64,000 bases of DNA from Nonomuraea guangzhouensis (lineage in GTDB: Bacteria; Actinomycetota; Actinomycetes; Streptosporangiales; Streptosporangiaceae), in the NCBI RefSeq assembly GCF_019396345.1, contig NZ_JAHKRM010000037.1:1-64000 (forward strand). The letters are read 5' to 3'. The translations under genes and the position numbers were made by a program. Positions 30,942 through 41,516 of this stretch are shown piece after piece; position 1 is the stretch's first letter; every line of letters starts with the position of its first letter. The notes beneath the pieces were generated by a model that saw only the letters and a list, made by a program, of their open reading frames with translations, made no database searches and was not told where the DNA came from.

Positions 30942-32380
30942 GAGGAACTCCAGAGATGCAGGGCGGCGTAGGCCCGCCAGGGCCGCCACCGCTCGATGTG
31001 GTCTTCGGGAATGCCCAGGCAGGCCATGCGCTTGTTGAGCACCAGGTCGCCGATGGGCCAGGCGTCGGGGTCGCGCAGCGCGCGCAGCGCCACATAGCTG
31101 GCGGTCCAGGGGCCGATGCCGGGGACGTCGAGCAGCTCCGCCACGGCCTCGGCCGGATCCTGACCGCCGTCCAGGTCGATCCGGCCCTCGGAGACGGCGA
31201 TGGCCAGCTCCTTGAGCGTCGAGACGCAGCGGTTGGTGAGCCCCAGCTCCGAGAGGTCCGCCGCGAGCAACTCCGTGGCGGTGGGGAACAGGTGGGTCAG
31301 CCCAGGTGCCGGGCCCTCGACGGGCCGGCCGGCCCGCTCGACGATCCGGCCGAGCAGGGTGCGGGCCCCCGCGACGGAGATCTGCTGGCCCACGACCGCG
31401 CGTACGGCCAGCTCGAACCCGTCGAACGCGCCCGGCACCCGCAGCCCGGGCCGGGACTCGACGAGCCGGCTCAGCGAGGTCTCGGCCAGCGCGGTCGCGA
31501 TGGCGTCGGGGTCGGCGTCGAGATCGAGCAGGCGGCGGCAGCGGGCCACGATGCGGGCCAGCTGCCGGGTGTCGGCCACGGCGACGTCGAGCGCGATGTG
31601 GCCGGTCTCGGGGGTGAGCGTGATCGTCCCGCCGGGCACCGCCCGGCTGTAGGACGTCGCGCTCGCCACCTCAAGGCCGGGGATCGCGCGCGAGGCCAAG
31701 AACGAGAACACGCCGTCCTTGTCGTACGGCTCCCGCCGGTGCAGGCGCAACCGGAGCCGCGCGGGCCCCGCCACGACCTCGACCGCCGGTGGCGCCGAGG
31801 CGGACAGGCCGCCCGCCGTCGCGCGGAGCTCGCTGGGCGTGAACCCGTACGTCTCCCGCATCGTCGCGTTGAACTGCCGCACGCTCCCGAACCCGGCCGC
31901 GAACGCCACCTCGGTGACCGGGAGCCGCGTCTCCGTCAGCAACTGCTTGGCGAGCAGCAGCCGCTTGGTCCGGGCCACCGCCAGCGGCCCCACGCCGAGC
32001 TCGGCCACGAACAGCCGGTGCAGGTGCCGCTCGGTGATGTGCAGCCGCCTGGCCAGCCCCGCCACGCCCTGCTCGTCGGCGGCCCCGTCGTCGATCAGCC
32101 GCAGCGCCCGCCCGATGAGGTCGCCGCGCAGGTCCCACCCTGGATCGCCGGGGGAGAGCTCCGGGCGGCAGCGCTTGCACGGGCGGAAGCCCGCCGCCTC
32201 CGCCGACGCCGCGTGCCGGTAGAACCGCACGTTGCGCGAGGCCGGCGTGCGGGCCGGGCAGATCGGCCGGCAGTAGATCCGCGTCGACGTCACCGCCGTG
32301 TAGAAGCGCCCGTCGAATCGGGCGTCCCGGGCTGAGACCGCCCGGTAGCAGGAGTCGAAATCGAGCTCAAGTGGTGACAT
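30938..32380 (-). CDS. alkA: Ada-type regulator fused to AlkA 3-methyladenine DNA glycosylase
   Basis: The 480 residues hold an Ada zinc/methyl-acceptor domain (Cys at YCRPICPAR and FRPCKRC, residues 1-75), an AraC-type helix-turn-helix (about 85-170; FAAGFGSVRQFNATMRETYG) and an AlkA glycosylase (about 190-480) with the helix-hairpin-helix VPGIGPWTASYVALRALRDP and the catalytic Asp in IGDLVL. It senses methylated phosphotriesters, activates alkylation-response genes and excises alkylated bases. Such Ada-AlkA fusions occur in actinobacteria. Coupled to ogt. Confidence 0.93.
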   Translation of the reverse strand: MSPLELDFDSCYRAVSARDARFDGRFYTAVTSTRIYCRPICPARTPASRNVRFYRHAASAEAAGFRPCKRCRPELSPGDPGWDLRGDLIGRALRLIDDGAADEQGVAGLARRLHITERHLHRLFVAELGVGPLAVARTKRLLLAKQLLTETRLPVTEVAFAAGFGSVRQFNATMRETYGFTPSELRATAGGLSASAPPAVEVVAGPARLRLRLHRREPYDKDGVFSFLASRAIPGLEVASATSYSRAVPGGTITLTPETGHIALDVAVADTRQLARIVARCRRLLDLDADPDAIATALAETSLSRLVESRPGLRVPGAFDGFELAVRAVVGQQISVAGARTLLGRIVERAGRPVEGPAPGLTHLFPTATELLAADLSELGLTNRCVSTLKELAIAVSEGRIDLDGGQDPAEAVAELLDVPGIGPWTASYVALRALRDPDAWPIGDLVLNKRMACLGIPEDHIERWRPWRAYAALHLWSSS

Positions 32381-32444
32381 GACAACGAGCGTATGCGTTC
32401 GCCCAGCCCCCCGACTGGCGGAAATCAGACCTGACCGTAAAAAT

Positions 32445-32475
32445 GCTGGTCAGCAGGTCAAAGCCGCTGACCAGC
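32445..32475 (-). terminator. Intrinsic terminator of the NYN gene
   Basis: A perfect 10-bp stem GCTGGTCAGC (32445-32454) / GCTGACCAGC (32466-32475) lies 13 bases past the stop of the leftward NYN gene. On the minus strand it is followed by ATTTTTAC, a U-tract, so this is one of the few classical Rho-independent terminators in the window. A 15-base direct repeat GCGGAAATCAGACCT (32418-32432, 32474-32488) brackets it. Confidence 0.75.
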
Positions 32476-32487
32476 GGAAATCAGACC

Positions 32488-33429
32488 TCACTTCGACGAA
32501 ACGCCCACACCCAGGTCGAACTCCCGGTACACGCGCGCCCAGAACCCGTCACGCAGCCACACCCGCGCCTCGGGGAACGGCCGCAACGAGTGGCCGAGCT
32601 CCTTCTCCGCCTCGATGAGCAGCTCCGTGTCGATGACCGTCGGCAGGATCGGCCCCGGCAGCAGGTCGCGGATGTTGTCGCGGCCACGCGTGAGGATCCA
32701 CTTCTGTGCCACGTGCTCGCCCACGTCCTCGACCCGTGGCCTGTTGGGCCCGAGCTTGGCCACCTGGCCGGGCTTGACGTGCGGTTTGACCGGCGCGCGC
32801 CCGGCGAACACCTGCGCGGGCGACGGAGCGGTGACCGGCGGGGCGACCGGAACGGGCTGCGGAGCACGGCTGAAAAAGGGCCTCAGGAAATCAGCAGTGA
32901 TCACTTCCACGGTGTCGGACTCCCACACCAGGCGCTCGGCCTGGTTGGTGCCGTAAGGAGGCTCGACGCCCCACAAGTGGATGCGCACTCCGTACGCCTG
33001 CGCCGCCTCGACCGCGGGCACCATGTCCTCGTCTCCGGCGAGCAAGATCGTGTCGGTTACCGCATGGTGCCTGGCCAGCGCCTCCAGGTCACTCCTGATC
33101 TGCGCGTCCACGCCTTTCTGCTGGCCACGGGCGTTCAGGTTGCCAAGCCGCACCTTGACCCAGGGCAACTGGGCGATGACCCGCTGATCGACGGTGGGCA
33201 CACGGTCACGAGCGGCGTCATACCAATAGATCCGCAGAAGTTCGCCAGATATACGTTCCAGCGCATGTTTCTGTAGACTCTGGATCAGCTCATCGGCGGC
33301 AACGCGATATTCTTTGCGCTCCTTGGCGCCCAGCAGCACTTCGCCTGCGGCAGCATAGAGATAACCGACGTCCACCAGGACGGCGTACTTCGCTGCCACA
33401 GCATGCGGCATGAGGTCTGGGATGGCCAT
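32488..33429 (-). CDS. NYN (PIN-like) domain ribonuclease-type protein
   Basis: The 313-residue product has the NYN fold hallmarks: AVLVDVGYLYAAAGE with the first Asp, KGVDAQIRSDLE, and TILLAGDEDMVPAVEAAQAYG with the acidic cluster that binds metal. NYN proteins resemble PIN nucleases and are expected to act on RNA. After about residue 200 comes a Pro-rich linker and a C-terminal domain (about 245-313). The ATG has GGAGG about five bases upstream. Monocistronic, with its own terminator. Confidence 0.85.
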   Translation of the reverse strand: MAIPDLMPHAVAAKYAVLVDVGYLYAAAGEVLLGAKERKEYRVAADELIQSLQKHALERISGELLRIYWYDAARDRVPTVDQRVIAQLPWVKVRLGNLNARGQQKGVDAQIRSDLEALARHHAVTDTILLAGDEDMVPAVEAAQAYGVRIHLWGVEPPYGTNQAERLVWESDTVEVITADFLRPFFSRAPQPVPVAPPVTAPSPAQVFAGRAPVKPHVKPGQVAKLGPNRPRVEDVGEHVAQKWILTRGRDNIRDLLPGPILPTVIDTELLIEAEKELGHSLRPFPEARVWLRDGFWARVYREFDLGVGVSSK

Positions 33430-33533
33430 GTGTCCTCCAGGCCGCGGTTAGTTGATCGGCTGACTATATACGCCTACTTTCTCTAGATAGTCCCAACTCC
33501 TCGAGAACTTGACACCCGATTCCCGGGATCTAT

Positions 33534-33734
33534 CTAGGGTAGGGCGCTCATCCGCCAAGCCGACTTCCCCGGTACGACTGGCTTACGCATCGCTCTCGCA
33601 GGGTTTCGCCATGTTTGACTTCTCGGTGCGGCCGGCGGCTCCGGCGCGGACTGCCGGGTGGCGAGAACAGCCACAAGAGCGGCGATCTCCTCCGGCGTGG
33701 CGTCACCACGCACGATCCTCAAATGCGCGCTCAT
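33534..33734 (-). CDS. accE: Acyl-CoA carboxylase epsilon subunit
   Basis: At 66 residues this matches the small actinobacterial AccE/PccE family: HLRIVRGDATPEEIAALVAVL at the start and WRNPARAMRKP ... AWRMSALP at the end. The epsilon subunit stabilises the complex of the biotinylated alpha subunit with the beta subunit. The ATG overlaps the accD stop (ATGA), the usual genomic pairing. The alpha subunit is not in the window. Confidence 0.92.
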   Translation of the reverse strand: MSAHLRIVRGDATPEEIAALVAVLATRQSAPEPPAAPRSQTWRNPARAMRKPVVPGKSAWRMSALP

Positions 33735-35320
33735 AGCGGGATGTTCCCATGCTTCTTCGGCGGCAGCGAGGCCCGCTTGTTCCGCAGCGCGCGCAGCGCC
33801 TTGACGACCTGGGCGCGCGTCTCGGCGGGCCTGATCACCGCGTCGACATAGCCGCGTTCGGCCGCGATGTACGGGTTGGCCAGCGTGTCCTCATACTCCG
33901 TCACCAGCCTGGCCCGCTCGGCGTCGGCGTCCTCGCCCGCCGCGGCCAGTTCGCGCCGGTAGAGGATGTTGACGGCGCCCTGCGCGCCCATGACCGCGAT
34001 CTGCGCCGTGGGCCAGGCCAGGTTGACGTCCGCGCCCAGGTGCTTGGAGCCCATGACGTCGTACGCCCCGCCGTACGCCTTGCGGGTGATCACCGTGACG
34101 AGCGGCACGGTGGCCTCGGCGTAGGCGTAGAGGAGCTTGGCGCCGCGGCGGATGATTCCGTTCCATTCCTGATCGGTCCCTGGGAGGAATCCCGGTACAT
34201 CGACAAAAGTCAGGATAGGAATATTAAAAGCATCACATGTTCGAATAAATCTGGCTGCCTTCTCGGAGGCGTTGATATCCAGACACCCGGCGAAATGCAT
34301 CGGCTGGTTGGCCACGACGCCCACCGACTGCCCGTCCACCCGGCCGTAGCCGACCACCACGTTCGGCGCGAACAGCGCGTGGACCTCCAGGAACTCACCG
34401 TCGTCCAGCACGCGCTCGATGACCCGGTGCATGTCGTAGGGCTGGTTCGCCGAGTCCGGGATCAGCTCGTCCAGCTCGGGATCCGGTGCCAGGTCCGCGG
34501 CGCTCTCGAAGACCGGCGCCTCGTCCAGGTTGTTGGAGGGCAGGTAGGACAGCAGCGCCTTGACGTAGTCGAGCGCGTCGTTCTCGTCCGTGGCCTGGTA
34601 GTGGGCCACGCCGGACTTGGTGTTGTGCGTGTGCGCGCCGCCGAGCTCCTCGAACGTGACCTCCTCGCCGGTCACGGTCTTGATCACGTCCGGGCCGGTG
34701 ATGAACATCTGCGACGTCTGGTCGACCATCACCACGAAGTCGGTCAGCGCGGGGGAGTAGACGTGGCCGCCGGCCGCCGCGCCCATGATGAGCGAGATCT
34801 GCGGGATCACGCCCGAGGCGTGCACGTTCCGCTTGAAGATCTCCGCGTAGAGCCCGAGCGCGACCACGCCCTCCTGGATGCGGGCGCCGCCGCCCTCGTT
34901 GATGCCGATGATCGGGCTGCCGGTCCGCAGCGCCAGGTCGAGCACCTTGACGATCTTCTCGCCGTAGACCTCGCCGAGCGAGCCGCCGAACACGGTCACG
35001 TCCTGCGAGAACACGCACACTTGGCGCCCGTCGATCGTGCCGTGGCCGGTGATTACGCCATCGCCGTAGGGCCGCCTGCTCTCCAGCCCGAACATCGTGG
35101 ACCGGTGCCTGGCGAACTCGTCGAACTCCACGAACGAGTCCTCGTCGAGCAGCGCCAGCACCCGCTCCCGCGCCGTCATCTTGCCTTTGGCGTGCTGTTT
35201 GTCCACGGCCGCCGTGGAGCCGGCGTGCACGGCCTCGTCAAGTCGGCGTTCCAGGTCGGCGATCTTGCCTGCGGTGGTGTGGATGTCCGGTGGGTCCGGG
35301 ATGGCCTCGGCAGCGCTCAT
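33731..35320 (-). CDS. accD: Acyl-CoA/propionyl-CoA carboxylase beta subunit (carboxyltransferase)
   Basis: The 529-residue protein has both carboxyltransferase halves: N-terminal SQDVTVFGGSLGEVYGEKI and INEGGGARIQEGV, C-terminal FVDVPGFLPGTDQEWNGIIRRGAK-type region and RKAYGGAYDVMGSK. It transfers CO2 from biotin to acetyl- or propionyl-CoA. Coupled to accE. The stretch 34184-34249 uses A/T-ending codons almost throughout (17 of 21), unlike the rest of the gene. Which acyl-CoA is preferred cannot be read from sequence alone. Confidence 0.95.
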   Translation of the reverse strand: MSAAEAIPDPPDIHTTAGKIADLERRLDEAVHAGSTAAVDKQHAKGKMTARERVLALLDEDSFVEFDEFARHRSTMFGLESRRPYGDGVITGHGTIDGRQVCVFSQDVTVFGGSLGEVYGEKIVKVLDLALRTGSPIIGINEGGGARIQEGVVALGLYAEIFKRNVHASGVIPQISLIMGAAAGGHVYSPALTDFVVMVDQTSQMFITGPDVIKTVTGEEVTFEELGGAHTHNTKSGVAHYQATDENDALDYVKALLSYLPSNNLDEAPVFESAADLAPDPELDELIPDSANQPYDMHRVIERVLDDGEFLEVHALFAPNVVVGYGRVDGQSVGVVANQPMHFAGCLDINASEKAARFIRTCDAFNIPILTFVDVPGFLPGTDQEWNGIIRRGAKLLYAYAEATVPLVTVITRKAYGGAYDVMGSKHLGADVNLAWPTAQIAVMGAQGAVNILYRRELAAAGEDADAERARLVTEYEDTLANPYIAAERGYVDAVIRPAETRAQVVKALRALRNKRASLPPKKHGNIPL

Positions 35321-35343
35321 GCGCGCAAGATTAACCCGCCTCC

Positions 35344-35349
35344 TAGAGT
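35344..35349 (+). promoter_or_regulatory. -10 element TAGAGT, leaderless start of the ABC operon
   Basis: TAGAGT ends six bases before the ATG at 35356, and only 35 bases separate this gene from the divergent accD start. There is no ribosome site. The geometry implies that transcription starts at or next to the A of the ATG. Confidence 0.55.
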
Positions 35350-35355
35350 GGATCC

Positions 35356-36132
35356 ATGACGGAGGCGGTTCACACGCACGGCCTTTTCAAGAGATTCGGC
35401 CCCCAGATCGCGGTGGCCGGCATCGACCTGGTGGTCCCGGCAGGCAGCTTCGCCGGGCTCGTCGGCCCCAACGGCGCCGGCAAGACGACCTCTCTCAGCA
35501 TGATCACCGGTCTGCTCCGCCCCGACGGCGGCCAGGTCGAGATCGACGGCTTCGACGTGTGGCGCGATCCCGTCGCGGTCAAGGCCCGCATCGGCGTGCT
35601 GCCCGAAGGGCTGCGGCTGTTCGAGCGGCTGTCGGGCCGCGAGCTGCTCCTGTACAACGGCAGGCTGCGCGGCATCTCCAAGGCCGACGTCGCGCAGCGC
35701 GCCGAAGAGCTGCTGCACGTGATGGACCTGGCCGAGGCCGCCGACAAGCTCGTCGTCGACTACTCCACCGGCATGCGCAAGAAGATCGGCCTGGCGGCGG
35801 CGCTGCTGCACAACCCGTCCGTGCTCTTCCTCGACGAGCCGTTCGAGGGCGTCGATCCCGTCAGCGCCAACACCCTCACCGAGGTGCTCCGGCGCTTCAC
35901 CGCGTCGGGCTCGACCGTCATCTTCTCCAGCCACGTGATGGATCTCGTCGAACGGCTCTGCGACTGGGTGTCGGTGATGAGCGCCGGGCACATCGTGGCC
36001 CAGGGCCCCCTGGAGCTGGTACGTGAGGGGCGCAGCCTCAACCAGGCCTTCCTGGAGCTGGTCGGCGGCTCGCGCGACAACGGCGACTCGGGCCTGTCCT
36101 GGCTCGGCCGGGGCAAGGAGGAGCCGGCGTGA
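35356..36132 (+). CDS. ABC transporter ATP-binding protein
   Basis: The 258 residues carry Walker A GPNGAGKTT (about residues 38-46), signature YSTGMRKKIGLA (about 136), Walker B VLFLDEPFEGVDP (about 156) and the H-loop Ser-Ser-His. It belongs to the two-gene exporter class (CcmA/DrrA-like). The stop overlaps the permease GTG (GTGA). Substrate unknown. The mRNA is probably leaderless. Confidence 0.92.
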   Translation: MTEAVHTHGLFKRFGPQIAVAGIDLVVPAGSFAGLVGPNGAGKTTSLSMITGLLRPDGGQVEIDGFDVWRDPVAVKARIGVLPEGLRLFERLSGRELLLYNGRLRGISKADVAQRAEELLHVMDLAEAADKLVVDYSTGMRKKIGLAAALLHNPSVLFLDEPFEGVDPVSANTLTEVLRRFTASGSTVIFSSHVMDLVERLCDWVSVMSAGHIVAQGPLELVREGRSLNQAFLELVGGSRDNGDSGLSWLGRGKEEPA

Positions 36133-37688
36133 GCACGGTCGCGCTCTTCGCCCAGCTCAAGCTCCGGTTGCTGATCGGCAACCTGCGCGGCGACACACAG
36201 CGCAAGCTCGGCTTCATCTTCACGCTCATCATGTCGGTGTTCGTGAGCGTCATCGGCTTCCTGCTCATGAGCCTGCTCCGGCTGGCCTCGCCCGACGCGG
36301 CCGCGTCGATCGTCGTCGTGGTGTTCTCGCTCATGCTCATCGGCTGGATGATCGTGCCGCTGCTGGCGTTCGGCCTGGACGACACGCTCGACCCGGCGCG
36401 GCTGTCGCTGTTCCCGCTGCCCACCCACCGGCTCGCGGTCGGCATGTTCACCGCCTCCGCCACCGGCGTCTGGCCGCTGGCCACGCTGATCGTCACGACT
36501 GGCGCCCTGGTGGGGCTCGCCACCGGAGTCGGCGGCGTGCTGCTCGGGATCGTCGCCGTGCTCCTGCAGTTCGCGCTCTGCCTGGTCGCCTCCAGGCTGG
36601 TCACCACCGCACTGTCCAGCGCGCTGCGCACCCGGCGCGGCCGGGACGTGCTGGCCGTGGCCGCGATCTTCGTCGTCCTGCTCGCGCAACTGCCGAACCT
36701 CGTGCTCAACGGCAACATCGGCGACCCGGCGGCGATGCTGCGCGGGGCGGCGGCGGTCCTCCGATGGACGCCCTCGGGCATGGCCGCCCACGCGATGGCC
36801 GACGGCGGCCTGACCGGCCTGGCCGAGCTCGTCGGGGTGGCCCTCGTGGTGGTCGTGGCCGGCTGGCTGTGGATCAAGGCGCTGAGCCGGGCCCTGGTCA
36901 CGCCCGACGCCTCCACCCGCGCCGTCTCCGTACGCCGGGAAAGCGGGCTGATCGACCGGTTCCTGCCGGACGGGCCGCTGGCCGCAGTGGTCACCAAGGA
37001 GCTGAAGTACATCCGGCGCGAGCCCCGCTCCCGGGTCGGCTGGTTCTCCTCCGTCGTGGTGGCCGTCGTGCTGGGCTTCTCGGTCACCCGTTCCCTGGAG
37101 ACCGGGACGTGGCTGCCGATCCTGCTCACCGCGTCGGCCGGGATGATGATCGCCCTGCAGTCGGCCAACTCGTTCGGCATCGACGGCCGCTCGCTCTGGA
37201 TGAACGCCGTCGCCACCGGCTCCGAGCGCGGCCTCAGCACCGATCTGGCCGGGCGCCACCTGGCCGGCGCGATGATCGCGACGCCGCTGCTCATCCTGAT
37301 CGCCACCGTCGCCGGACTGCTCGCCGGCCACCCGGAGGGGATCGCCCCGGCGGTGCTCACCGGCCTGGGGGCGCTCGGCATAGGGTACGGCGTCGGCTCC
37401 GTGACCAGCGTCGTCATCCCCTACACCGTGCCCGACCGGATGAACGCCTTCACCGGGGCCGCGCCGGGCCAGGGCGGGCAGGCGTTCGTCTCCGGCATGG
37501 GCGCGCTGCTGGGCGTCAGCGCCCTGTCGCTGCCGTTCGTGGTGCCGCTGTTTTTCGGGCTCTACTGGGTGTCCGTGCTCGCGCCGTTCTACGGGCTGCT
37601 GGCCGAGGCGCTGGGGCGGCGGCTCGGCGCGAAGATCGGTTACGCCCGGCTCCCTGAGCTGCTCGCCGCGGTGTCCCAGGCCACCTGA
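36129..37688 (+). CDS. ABC transporter permease
   Basis: The 519-residue protein has about 12 hydrophobic segments with a cytosolic loop near residues 230-300 (LSRALVTPDASTRAVSVRRE, FLPDGPLAAVVTKELKYIRR). It is coupled to the ATPase gene by a four-base overlap, so the pair makes a two-component exporter. The large permease with a long N-terminal domain resembles those in actinobacterial transporters of unknown substrate. Confidence 0.85.
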   Translation: MSTVALFAQLKLRLLIGNLRGDTQRKLGFIFTLIMSVFVSVIGFLLMSLLRLASPDAAASIVVVVFSLMLIGWMIVPLLAFGLDDTLDPARLSLFPLPTHRLAVGMFTASATGVWPLATLIVTTGALVGLATGVGGVLLGIVAVLLQFALCLVASRLVTTALSSALRTRRGRDVLAVAAIFVVLLAQLPNLVLNGNIGDPAAMLRGAAAVLRWTPSGMAAHAMADGGLTGLAELVGVALVVVVAGWLWIKALSRALVTPDASTRAVSVRRESGLIDRFLPDGPLAAVVTKELKYIRREPRSRVGWFSSVVVAVVLGFSVTRSLETGTWLPILLTASAGMMIALQSANSFGIDGRSLWMNAVATGSERGLSTDLAGRHLAGAMIATPLLILIATVAGLLAGHPEGIAPAVLTGLGALGIGYGVGSVTSVVIPYTVPDRMNAFTGAAPGQGGQAFVSGMGALLGVSALSLPFVVPLFFGLYWVSVLAPFYGLLAEALGRRLGAKIGYARLPELLAAVSQAT

Positions 37689-37690
37689 TC

Positions 37691-37706
37691 AATGGTCTAG
37701 TCCAAT
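37691..37706. promoter_or_regulatory. DasR-type (dre-like) operator upstream of ppc
   Basis: AATGGTCTAGTCCAAT is a near-perfect palindrome and matches the dre consensus core TGGTCTAGACCA at 11 of 12 positions. It ends 49 bases before the ppc start. DasR is a GntR-type regulator of aminosugar use in streptomycetes; binding here is inferred. Confidence 0.5.
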
Positions 37707-37743
37707 ACGTGAGACCGCCTTACGGTCTTTCGGGGCTTGTGGA

Positions 37744-37749
37744 TACCTT
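37744..37749 (+). promoter_or_regulatory. -10 element TACCTT, leaderless start of ppc
   Basis: TACCTT fits TANNNT and ends six bases before the ppc ATG at 37756. No ribosome site is visible, so the transcript is probably leaderless. Confidence 0.45.
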
Positions 37750-37755
37750 TGAAGC

Positions 37756-40377
<2,622 letters not shown>

Positions 40378-40379
40378 GA

Positions 40380-41459
40380 TCAGCCGAGGCTCTCGAAAAA
40401 GGCGCGGATGTCCGCGGTGAGGGCCTCGGTGGCGGTGTGGGCCGTGTAGTGGCCATGCGCCGGGGCGGGGAGGGTCTTCCAGGAGACGATGCCGGTGTGG
40501 TCGCGCTCGGCGAAGGCCCGGATGGACTTGAAGTCGCCCTCCGACATGGCCAGCGCGGTCGGTACGGTGGTGTGCTCCTTGGGGTGCTCGGCGCGGGCGT
40601 TCTCCCAGTACAGGCGCAGGGCCGAGCCGGCCGTGCCGGTGAACCAGTGGATCGCCGCGTTGGTCAGCACGAAGTCGTCGTCGAGGTCCTCGTCGAAGAG
40701 CTGGGCGAGCCAGCCGACCAGCCCGGCGGGTGAGTCGGTGATCGCGTGGGCGAGCGTCTGCGGCTGCTGGGACTGCAGGACGTTGAAGGCGCCCTTCTCC
40801 TTCCAGAACCAGTCGAGTACGGCCAGCCCGGCCTGGTCCTCCTCGCTCAGGTTCGCGAACTCGGCCGGGTCGCCGGAGGGGAAGGAGAACACCTGCGTCA
40901 CGTGGACGCCGACGACGCGCTCGGGCGCGAGCCGGCCGATCTCCGGCGAGATCATCGAGCCGGCGTCGTTGCCCACCGCGCCGAAACGCTCGTAGCCGAG
41001 GCGGGCCATCAGCTCGGCCCACGCCCTGGCGATGCGCTGGTTGTCCCAGCCCAGCTCGGTGGTCGGCCCCGAGAAGCCGTAGCCGGGCAGCGACGGCACG
41101 ACGAGGTGGAAGTGCCGGGACAGCGGCTCGATGGCGTCCAGGTACTCGACGATCGAGCCCGGCCAGCCGTGGGTCAGGATCAGGGGCAGGGCGTCGGGGT
41201 TCGCCGAGCGGACGTGGATGAAGTGGATGTTCTGCCCGTCGATCTCGGTGGTGAACTGCGGGTAGGCGTTGAGCCTGGCCTCCTGCGCCCGCCAGTCGAA
41301 GCCGTCGAGCCAGCGGCCGACCAGCCGCCGGACCCGCTCGACGGGCACGCCCTGGTCGGCGTCCGCGATCTCGTCGGTGAAGCGGGTCATGGCGAGGCGG
41401 GTCCGCAGGTCGTCGAGGTCGGCCTGGGGGATCTCGATACGGAAGGGGTGAACGCTCAT
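40380..41459 (-). CDS. Epoxide hydrolase-type alpha/beta hydrolase (EHN family)
   Basis: The 359 residues begin with the EHN domain (FRIEIPQADLDDLRTRLAMTRF) and continue with the alpha/beta hydrolase core: oxyanion HGWPGS (about 96), nucleophile Asp in VGNDAGS (about 163) and a C-terminal His in PAHGHYTAHT. Family members open epoxides via an Asp-alkyl ester. The usual nucleophile motif GGDWG is GNDAG here, so substrate or activity may differ. A typical ribosome site (GAGGAG) precedes the ATG. Confidence 0.88.
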   Translation of the reverse strand: MSVHPFRIEIPQADLDDLRTRLAMTRFTDEIADADQGVPVERVRRLVGRWLDGFDWRAQEARLNAYPQFTTEIDGQNIHFIHVRSANPDALPLILTHGWPGSIVEYLDAIEPLSRHFHLVVPSLPGYGFSGPTTELGWDNQRIARAWAELMARLGYERFGAVGNDAGSMISPEIGRLAPERVVGVHVTQVFSFPSGDPAEFANLSEEDQAGLAVLDWFWKEKGAFNVLQSQQPQTLAHAITDSPAGLVGWLAQLFDEDLDDDFVLTNAAIHWFTGTAGSALRLYWENARAEHPKEHTTVPTALAMSEGDFKSIRAFAERDHTGIVSWKTLPAPAHGHYTAHTATEALTADIRAFFESLG

Positions 41460-41516
41460 CGCGGGCTCCTCGTCGGAACGGGTTGTTCTGTTCCAACGAT
41501 AGCAGAACGGAATGCT

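Noticed and set aside
33483..33537. CTAGATAG/CTATCTAG inverted repeat as the acc operon terminator
   Set aside because: Only eight weak base pairs with a 39-base loop; too unstable to call.
37712..37728. AGACCG/CGGTCT hairpin as terminator of the ABC operon
   Set aside because: Six base pairs followed by only three T residues, and it lies within the ppc promoter region.
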